Origin: Chloroflexota bacterium
GTDB lineage: Bacteria; Chloroflexota; Anaerolineae; B4-G1
Length of the DNA: 8,679 nucleotides
Reading direction: 5' to 3'
Assembly: GCA_030596915.1 (NCBI GenBank)
Contig: JAUVSX010000101.1
Span: forward strand, 1 to 8,679
Under the pieces are notes generated by a model that saw only the letters and a program-made list of their open reading frames with translations, was not told where the DNA came from and ran no database searches. The translations under genes and the position numbers were made by a program. Below, piece by piece: positions 5,109 through 8,679 of this stretch (positions are counted from its first letter, which is position 1; each line of letters opens with the position of its first letter).

Positions 5109-5725
5109 GCCTGATCCAGGGGCATAGCCAACAGGCGGCGCATCAGCAGGACGTGGGCGCTCCACTCCAGGCGTTCCATCACATCGTAGGCATCGGCCAG
5201 GTCTCTGCCGACGGTGACCGCACCGTGCCCGGCGAGGATCAGTCCCAGGCCATTCTTCTTCAACGTCTCGCGGCGCGGGCGCAGTTTCTCGACGACGGCG
5301 TCGGCCACCTCTCTGCTGTGGGCAGGCAGGGCCGGGACGACCTCGACGGTGCCGAACTTGCGCGTGTACTCCATCGTCGGCGTGACGGGCTCGCCGGCTG
5401 CCGCGAAGACGCTGAGGTCGCGCGCGTGGGCGTGGACGACGCCGTTGATCTCCGGGAAGTGGCGGTAACACGCGAAGTGCATCTGACCCTCGCGGCTGAT
5501 CATCGCGGGATCTCCCTCGATCGGATTGCGGTCGATGTCCACAACGACGATCATATCCTCGCGCAGTTTCCAGCGGTGGCGGCTGCCCAGTCCGCGCGGC
5601 GTGATGTAGATGCGCTCGCCAACGCGGCAACTGATGTTTCCGCCGGCGGTGTTGGTCAGAAAGCGACCGTACAGCAGGTGGCCAATCTCCACCATCAGCG
5701 GACGCGGATCATCAGAAGAGGTCAT
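5105..5725 (-). CDS. class II aldolase/adducin-family sugar-phosphate aldolase
   Basis: This 206-residue protein is close in length to L-fuculose-1-phosphate aldolase. It has the N-terminal phosphate-loop signature FLTNTAGGNISCRV (22-35), ITPRGLG at 41-47, SREGQMH with the catalytic Glu79, the zinc ligands VHAHARD (His98, His100) and LAGHGAV (His167). Such enzymes cleave or form ketose 1-phosphates using zinc, giving dihydroxyacetone phosphate and an aldehyde. Some relatives are epimerases or decarboxylases. The frame runs on upstream, but the ATG at 5725 is preferred. It is preceded by AGGAGG a few bases upstream and overlaps the phosphatase stop as ATGA. Its own stop overlaps the kinase start the same way. 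This double coupling implies one pathway. The substrate is not identifiable here; fuculose-, ribulose- or deoxy-sugar phosphates are all possible. Confidence 0.88.
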   Translation of the reverse strand: MTSSDDPRPLMVEIGHLLYGRFLTNTAGGNISCRVGERIYITPRGLGSRHRWKLREDMIVVVDIDRNPIEGDPAMISREGQMHFACYRHFPEINGVVHAHARDLSVFAAAGEPVTPTMEYTRKFGTVEVVPALPAHSREVADAVVEKLRPRRETLKKNGLGLILAGHGAVTVGRDLADAYDVMERLEWSAHVLLMRRLLAMPLDQA

Positions 5726-6510
5726 TGGCCCTCCTGTTGGTAAGCTCGGGCGCGCTCGCGCAGGCGAAACAGAATCTGGTCGTGGATCAGGCCGTTGGTA
5801 GCGAGGCATTCTGGGATATCGACGCGGTACGGCGCGCCCGCAGGCGTCGTGATCCTGCCGCCGGCTTCAGCGACCAGGACGGTTCCCGCTGCGGTGTCCC
5901 AGGGCTTCATCCCCAGGTTGAAGTAGACATCGAGCCATCCGGCTGCGACGTAGGCCAGCGCCAGTGCCGCCGAACCCAGCGCCCGGACCGTCCGGCACCA
6001 GGGGGCGACCTGGTTCACGTGAGCGAGCGTACGCTCGCGGACCTCGTCGGCGTGGCCCCAATCCAGGCCCACCACAGCGTCGGCGAGCGTTTCCACGCGG
6101 CTGGCGCGTATCGGTGTGCCGTCGAGCTGCGCGCCCTGGCCGCGTTGAGCCGCGAACATCTGGTCGCGCAGAGGATCGTAGATCGCGCCGACGATCGGCA
6201 CGTCGTCCTCGAGCAGGCCCACCGAGACCGAACAGATGGGGAGACGGCGTGAGTAGTTGGTCGTCCCATCGATGGGATCAACGATCCAGGTGTACCGGCT
6301 GCCGGGTGCGCTCTCGCCGGCCTCCTCCGAGAGGATCGTGTGGTCGGGAAAGCGGGCGCGAATCGTCTCCAGGACGATTCTCTCGGCGATATAGTCAACC
6401 TCGGTGACCACATCGCGGTAGCCCTTGACAGTGACGTTCCGCGCGGCCGGGTAGTGTTCGGCGACCGCCTGCCCGGCTCGCCGGGCCGCTTCGATGGCTG
6501 TGTCTAACAT
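5722..6510 (-). CDS. inositol-monophosphatase-family phosphatase
   Basis: This 262-residue protein has all hallmarks of the magnesium-dependent inositol monophosphatase family. These are DVVTEVD at 33-39, SEEAGE with Glu62/Glu63, the metal site WIVDPIDGTTNY at 75-86 (Asp78, Asp81), and KPWDTAAGTVLVAEAGG at 202-218 with Asp205. Members remove phosphate from inositol 1-phosphate, fructose 1,6-bisphosphate, nucleotides (PAP) or other sugar phosphates, and sequence alone does not choose among these. The ATG at 6510 follows GGGAG on the minus strand. The gene is first of the phosphatase-aldolase-kinase unit and its stop is shared with the aldolase start (ATGA). That linkage argues for a sugar-phosphate substrate over a housekeeping role in sulfate assimilation, although the sulfur genes nearby leave PAP phosphatase open. 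Confidence 0.9.
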   Translation of the reverse strand: MLDTAIEAARRAGQAVAEHYPAARNVTVKGYRDVVTEVDYIAERIVLETIRARFPDHTILSEEAGESAPGSRYTWIVDPIDGTTNYSRRLPICSVSVGLLEDDVPIVGAIYDPLRDQMFAAQRGQGAQLDGTPIRASRVETLADAVVGLDWGHADEVRERTLAHVNQVAPWCRTVRALGSAALALAYVAAGWLDVYFNLGMKPWDTAAGTVLVAEAGGRITTPAGAPYRVDIPECLATNGLIHDQILFRLRERARAYQQEGQ

Positions 6511-6609
6511 GTGCTCCCTGGGTGCGTTCTAGTTTGGGGCGATTCTCCACCACTCCGCATGGTGGGCTGTCAAGATGGCAGCCGTTTCGGCGCGCCGCCC
6601 GCCTGACCG

Positions 6610-6650
6610 AGCATCTTCACTTTAATACCGTCTCTCTCTATTCAGATGCT
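6610..6650. repeat. 7-base inverted repeat spanning the osmC-like stop
   Basis: AGCATCT at 6610-6616 pairs perfectly with AGATGCT at 6644-6650, with 27 bases between. The loop includes the osmC-like stop and an AT-rich patch, TTTAATA. It could be a weak terminator or an operator for the phosphatase unit 100 bases further on. No T-run is seen, and a chance match is possible. Confidence 0.25.
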
Positions 6651-7039
6651 ACACTTGTGACAACAGAGAATCTCGGTGGCTGCTCCATATGCTTCTTCAC
6701 TGCGCACAGTTCTGCGGAACGCGCCATAGCAGCTCGGTAGTTCTGCGGGAAATCGGACGGAACCCTGACTCCAACGACGACCCTCTCCACCATTCTGGTA
6801 TCGCCGTTCCTCTCCATTCTCTGAATCAATCTTATCTTCTCTGTCGGGATATTGCGATGCTGGCAAAACTGGAGGACATAGATTCCAGCACACGTCCCTA
6901 TGGAAGCCAGGAAGAAATCGAAAGGCGCCGGCGCCGAGCTTTCGCCGCCATTGTCGATCGATTGGTCTGTCTGAATTGTGAAACCCCGATATTGAGCATC
7001 TACTTTCTTCCCGCCCGGGAAGGATACGACCATCTCCAT
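6638..7039 (-). CDS. OsmC/YhfA-family thiol-active protein
   Basis: This 133-residue protein (from the ATG at 7039) fits the OsmC-like family. It has an N-terminal beta region with YRGFTIQTDQS, then APAPFDFFLASIGTCAGIYVLQFC, whose Cys50 begins the central helix, and SAELCAVKKHMEQPPRF near the end with Cys112. In OsmC/Ohr proteins these two helix cysteines are the peroxidatic and resolving thiols. They reduce organic peroxides, and related forms have been implicated in persulfide handling. Cys59 is an extra cysteine. Three starts are possible (GTG 7042, ATG 7039, ATG 7033). ATG 7039 is best placed, six bases after AGGAGGGG at 7046-7053. It lies 81 bases after sfsA and 127 before the phosphatase gene, all on the minus strand. 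A link to the nearby sulfur operon is only suggested by chemistry. Confidence 0.85.
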   Translation of the reverse strand: MEMVVSFPGGKKVDAQYRGFTIQTDQSIDNGGESSAPAPFDFFLASIGTCAGIYVLQFCQHRNIPTEKIRLIQRMERNGDTRMVERVVVGVRVPSDFPQNYRAAMARSAELCAVKKHMEQPPRFSVVTSVASE

Positions 7040-7120
7040 CACACTCCCCTCCTATTGACTCGACATACTATTCGCAGACAGTCCGCACCCCGGCCCGCGG
7101 TTCAGCCAGCGCGCGGCCCG

Positions 7121-7810
7121 CTACGTCAGCTCAACTGGCAGCTTCCGGTCGATGGCGATAGCCTGCTCGCTGACCCGGCAGGACCAGGCGTAGACGCCAA
7201 CTCCTGCGCGGGCAGCCTCCCGCAGCGCCAAAGCGAAAACGGGGTCGGCCTCGGCGTGCGGCGCGAAGCGGCGTGCATCGGGTCGCTGGACGACAAACAC
7301 GACGGCTGCCTGCTCCCCACCTCGGGCGATCTCTGTCAGCTCGCGCACGTGCCGCGCACCGCGCAGTGTCGGGGCGTCGGGGAAGCGGGCGACGCCCTTC
7401 TCGACGAGCGTCACCGATTTGGCCTCCAGCCATCCGGTGCCATCGTCCCCAATGAGCCGGAAGTCCAACCGGCTCTCCCCGCGCCTCACCTCCCGCTCGA
7501 AGCTTGTGTACTCGCTGAACGGCTCCAGGCACCCGTCCGCGAGCGCCTCCGCCAGGAGGTCGTTTGGGCGCCTCGCGTCCACTGAGACCAGCACGCCCGC
7601 GTAGGCGACGAGCACCATATCGAAGCGCGTCTTGCGGTTCGGACTGTCGAAGGCCGCCAGCCAGCAGCGCCGGCCGGGGGTGAGCAGCTCGGTGAGCCGG
7701 CCGGAGTTGGGCAGGTGCGCGGCGGCGAGCTCGCCGTGGACCTCAACGGAGACGCGGAAGCGGTTGTCGCGCCGCACGAAGCGGCCCTCGATCAGCGGGG
7801 GAAATCTCAC
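7121..7810 (-). CDS. sfsA: DNA/RNA nuclease SfsA
   Basis: This 229-residue protein carries the SfsA signatures in order: RFPPLIEGRFVRRDNRF at the start, HLPNSGRLTELL at 32-43, RRPNDLLAEAL at 80-90, the nuclease-like core SRLDFRL (113-119) with WLEAKSVTLV (127-136), and FPDAPTLRGARHVREL at 143-158. Asp116, Glu129 and Lys131 fit a PD-(D/E)XK-type active site. SfsA was first described as a sugar-fermentation stimulation protein in E. coli and has since been annotated as a nuclease. Its length is typical (about 230-240). The frame continues upstream to 8092, but family length and homology place the start at GTG 7810. A promoter ends just seven bases ahead, so no ribosome site would be transcribed. 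Confidence 0.93.
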   Translation of the reverse strand: MRFPPLIEGRFVRRDNRFRVSVEVHGELAAAHLPNSGRLTELLTPGRRCWLAAFDSPNRKTRFDMVLVAYAGVLVSVDARRPNDLLAEALADGCLEPFSEYTSFEREVRRGESRLDFRLIGDDGTGWLEAKSVTLVEKGVARFPDAPTLRGARHVRELTEIARGGEQAAVVFVVQRPDARRFAPHAEADPVFALALREAARAGVGVYAWSCRVSEQAIAIDRKLPVELT

Positions 7811-7817
7811 GGGCGCG

Positions 7818-7845
7818 ATTATACGCCGCAGGCGAGGGGCGGCAA
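7818..7845 (-). promoter_or_regulatory. promoter of sfsA, predicted leaderless mRNA
   Basis: On the minus strand TTGCCG (7845-7840) and a perfect TATAAT (7823-7818) are separated by 16 bases. Only seven bases (7817-7811) lie between the -10 and the GTG start at 7810, so transcription should begin at or beside the start codon. This both fixes the start and predicts leaderless translation. Confidence 0.7.
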
Positions 7846-7868
7846 GGGAGCGATTCAGCGAATCAGTC

Positions 7869-7948
7869 TGTAGCCGCGGCCCGGTGTACTCACCGGCTTC
7901 CATCACCGCGTCCGTTGTAGCCGCGGTATTCCTTACCCCGCTTCCATA
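7869..7948 (+). repeat. two adjacent copies of the TGTAGCCGCGG repeat
   Basis: Copies begin at 7869 and 7916. Each is followed by a variable part and then GCTTCCAT and a CCGC tract. The first contains a perfect hairpin CCGGTG-TACT-CACCGG at 7881-7896. Related copies start at 8092 (TGTAGCCGCG only) and 8519 (TGTAGCCGCGGTCTCCATACCGCG). Confidence 0.55.
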
Positions 7949-8001
7949 CCCGCACAGATTGCCGGCCGTCATCAGCGCCGCTCTCCCCCTCATCCCCCCC
8001 G

Positions 8002-8048
8002 CCCCCTTCTCCCCACGCCTGTCCTGCGGACAGGTTGGGGGAAGGGGG
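8002..8048. repeat. long C-rich/G-rich hairpin repeat
   Basis: CCCCCTTC (8002-8009) and CCCC (8011-8014) pair with GGGG (8037-8040) and GAAGGGGG (8041-8048), leaving one bulged T. The tip is CCTGTCC-TGC-GGACAGG (8018-8034). About 19 base pairs in total. Similar CCCCCTTCTCCC palindromes recur between genes in several bacteria. It could act as a transcription barrier upstream of sfsA. Confidence 0.65.
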
Positions 8049-8200
8049 AGCCAAAGACCCGTATGCAGGTTCGCAGTGACGGCCTTAGCCATGTAGCCGC
8101 GCCGCGAAACACGCGTGTCGGGAAGCCCGACAGGTGGCGCTGGACGCAGGCCGGAAGTATCTGAATCACCGATGCGCGCAGACCAGCGAATCAGCGAATG

Positions 8201-8218
8201 CCGGCCGCGGACGGCCGG
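8201..8218. repeat. perfect hairpin CCGGCCG-CGGA-CGGCCGG
   Basis: A 7-base-pair GC-only stem with a four-base loop, flanked on both sides by GCGAATCAGCGA-type units. It belongs to the repeat mosaic; no gene is next to it. Confidence 0.5.
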
Positions 8219-8440
8219 TGCGAATCAGCGAGGGGATGTCTGAATCACGGATGCCCACACATTATCGGATTTCACGGAGCTGACCTCCGGCAGTCTCCCT
8301 CCTCCGCGTGCTGCTGCCGTGACGAGGCCGACCGAGGACGGTCGGGCGACGGCGGACGGACGGGCGACGACGATGGTGCATTGCTGCTGCTCAGGCCATA
8401 CTACTCCCAAGTGCACGGGAGATCAAAGGCAGGAGAGCTA

Positions 8441-8502
8441 CTACGGCGCGGCTTCCAGCGAACGTAGGGCAGGATTCCCATCCTGCCGGAGGAGCAGCAC
8501 CA
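8441..8502 (+). repeat. first copy of a 62-base direct repeat
   Basis: Begins CTACGGCGCG, continues with CGAACGT and a GGCAGG hairpin, then GGAG-GAGC-GCACC. The second copy lies 172 bases downstream at 8613-8674, with scattered substitutions. The hairpin at 8468-8487 (GGCAGGAT-TCCC-ATCCTGCC) is a perfect 8-base-pair stem. Confidence 0.6.
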
Positions 8503-8578
8503 CTGAGACACCGAGGGCTGTAGCCGCGGTCTCCATACCGCGTCTGGGGTTTCTCCGTGGACTCCGTGCCTCCGTGGT
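8499..8578. repeat. inverted copies of a CACGGAG-type repeat
   Basis: The plus-strand 17-mer at 8499-8515 (ACCACTGAGACACCGAG) matches the reverse complement of 8562-8578 at 14 of 17 positions. The right copy is extended to three units of CTCCGTG at 8553-8559, 8562-8568 and 8570-8576. This repeat generates the HHGGTE-like spurious peptides. Confidence 0.55.
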
Positions 8579-8592
8579 GGAATTGGACGAGC

Positions 8593-8612
8593 GGCGGCAT
8601 GGGAATGCCGCC
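8593..8612 (-). repeat. inverted copy of the GTAGGGC hairpin
   Basis: GGCGGCAT-GGGA-ATGCCGCC is a perfect 8-base-pair stem. Read on the minus strand it is CGTAGGGCGGCAT-TCCC-ATGCCGCC, the same layout and loop as the hairpin at 8468-8487 but with paired changes in the stem. Confidence 0.55.
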
Positions 8613-8674
8613 CTACGGCGCGCCTCCCGCCGAACGTGAGGCAGGTTTCGACACCTGTCGGGAGAGCTGCACCG
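8613..8674 (+). repeat. second copy of the 62-base direct repeat
   Basis: Begins CTACGGCGCG like the copy at 8441. Its hairpin, GGCAGGT (8640-8646), loop TTCGAC, ACCTGTC (8653-8659), has one G-T mismatch that would be a G-U pair in RNA. The right edge is cut close to the window end. Confidence 0.55.
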
Positions 8675-8679
8675 CGGAG

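Larger units (their letters stand above)
7846..8679. other. gene-free repeat island to the right edge
   Basis: No believable gene lies here. The open frames give low-complexity or repeat-derived peptides, including an HHGGTESTEK-type translation that is well known from mis-called intergenic repeats. The stretch is a mosaic of short families: TGTAGCCGCG (four copies), AATCAGCGA-type units (around 7853-7866, 8185-8197 and 8222-8230), CTGAATCAC-GATGC (8161 and 8241), several perfect hairpins, and two direct copies of a 62-base element. This is typical of interspersed intergenic palindromes rather than a decayed gene. Confidence 0.75.

Noticed and set aside
5109..5630. N-terminal extension of the PfkB kinase to 490 residues
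   Set aside because: The extra part is a shadow of the aldolase gene in another frame. The family start and the ATGA overlap place the true start at 5108.
5726..5809. N-terminal extension of the aldolase to 234 residues
   Set aside because: The added 28 residues overlap the end of the phosphatase gene and are Arg/Pro-rich. The ATG at 5725 has a proper AGGAGG and matches family length.
6542..6573. TTGACA (minus strand, 6573-6568) as promoter of the phosphatase gene
   Set aside because: The -35 is perfect, but no acceptable -10 lies at 16-18 bases. The nearest, GAGAAT, is 20 bases away, so a promoter call is not justified.
7811..8092. N-terminal extension of SfsA to 323 residues
   Set aside because: It crosses the promoter and repeat region and has no similarity to the family. 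SfsA proteins begin at the RFPPLIEG motif encoded from 7810.
8198..8467. Plus-strand 89-codon frame in the repeat island
   Set aside because: It starts inside a palindrome and has low-complexity Gly/Asp/Arg/Cys runs. It is made of repeat units.
8391..8600. Minus-strand open frame with an HHGGTESTEK peptide
   Set aside because: This peptide pattern comes from CACGGAG-type intergenic repeats that are often mis-called as genes. No ribosome site or domain is present.
7846..8679. CRISPR array
   Set aside because: Repeats are of several different families, irregularly spaced and partly inverted, with no uniform spacer length and no cas genes.

Overview
The window is about 8.7 kb of GC-rich bacterial chromosome. 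Gene content (a HerA-type ATPase, a Dsr/Tus sulfur-relay cluster without the sulfite reductase, GTG starts) and the palindromic repeats between genes suggest an environmental Chloroflexota-type bacterium. That placement is inferred from memory of similar proteins and repeats and is not proven by the sequence.

Layout. (1) 1-468, minus strand: the N-terminal 156 residues of a P-loop ATPase that runs off the left edge. (2) 469-890: a gene-free regulatory stretch. It holds a strong sigma-70-type promoter at 721-749, several palindromes just downstream, and a G-rich leader. (3) 891-3953, plus strand: one apparent operon of seven genes. In order these are a protein with two NifX-like domains, DsrE/TusD, DsrF/TusC, DsrH/TusB, TusA, a DsrE2-type protein and an ArsR-family repressor. 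(4) 3954-4157: a spacer between convergent units, holding a nested palindrome that probably ends transcription from both sides. (5) 4158-6510, minus strand: three genes (inositol-monophosphatase-like phosphatase, class II aldolase, PfkB sugar kinase) joined by ATGA start/stop overlaps. (6) 6638-7039, minus: an OsmC-family protein. (7) 7121-7810, minus: the nuclease SfsA, with a promoter placed so that its mRNA should start at or next to the GTG start codon. (8) 7846-8679: a gene-free mosaic of interspersed palindromic and short direct repeats.

How the parts work together. The plus-strand operon looks like a self-contained system for moving persulfide sulfur. TusA (CPMP motif) would pass sulfur to or from the DsrEFH complex and DsrE2, and the ArsR-type regulator encoded last is the obvious candidate for binding the palindromes at the promoter. 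No sulfite reductase, rhodanese or heterodisulfide reductase gene is in the window, so the sulfur donor and acceptor are not visible. The unusual member is the leading two-domain NifX-like protein, with Cys and His at matching positions in both halves, which could bind a metal-sulfur cluster or accept sulfur. The minus-strand trio looks like a coupled route that dephosphorylates, cleaves and phosphorylates small sugars, but its substrates cannot be read from sequence.

The most promising candidate for a little-described system is the combination of two-domain NifX-like protein, DsrEFH, TusA, DsrE2 and ArsR with its promoter-proximal palindromes. The repeat island and the predicted leaderless sfsA are secondary points of interest.
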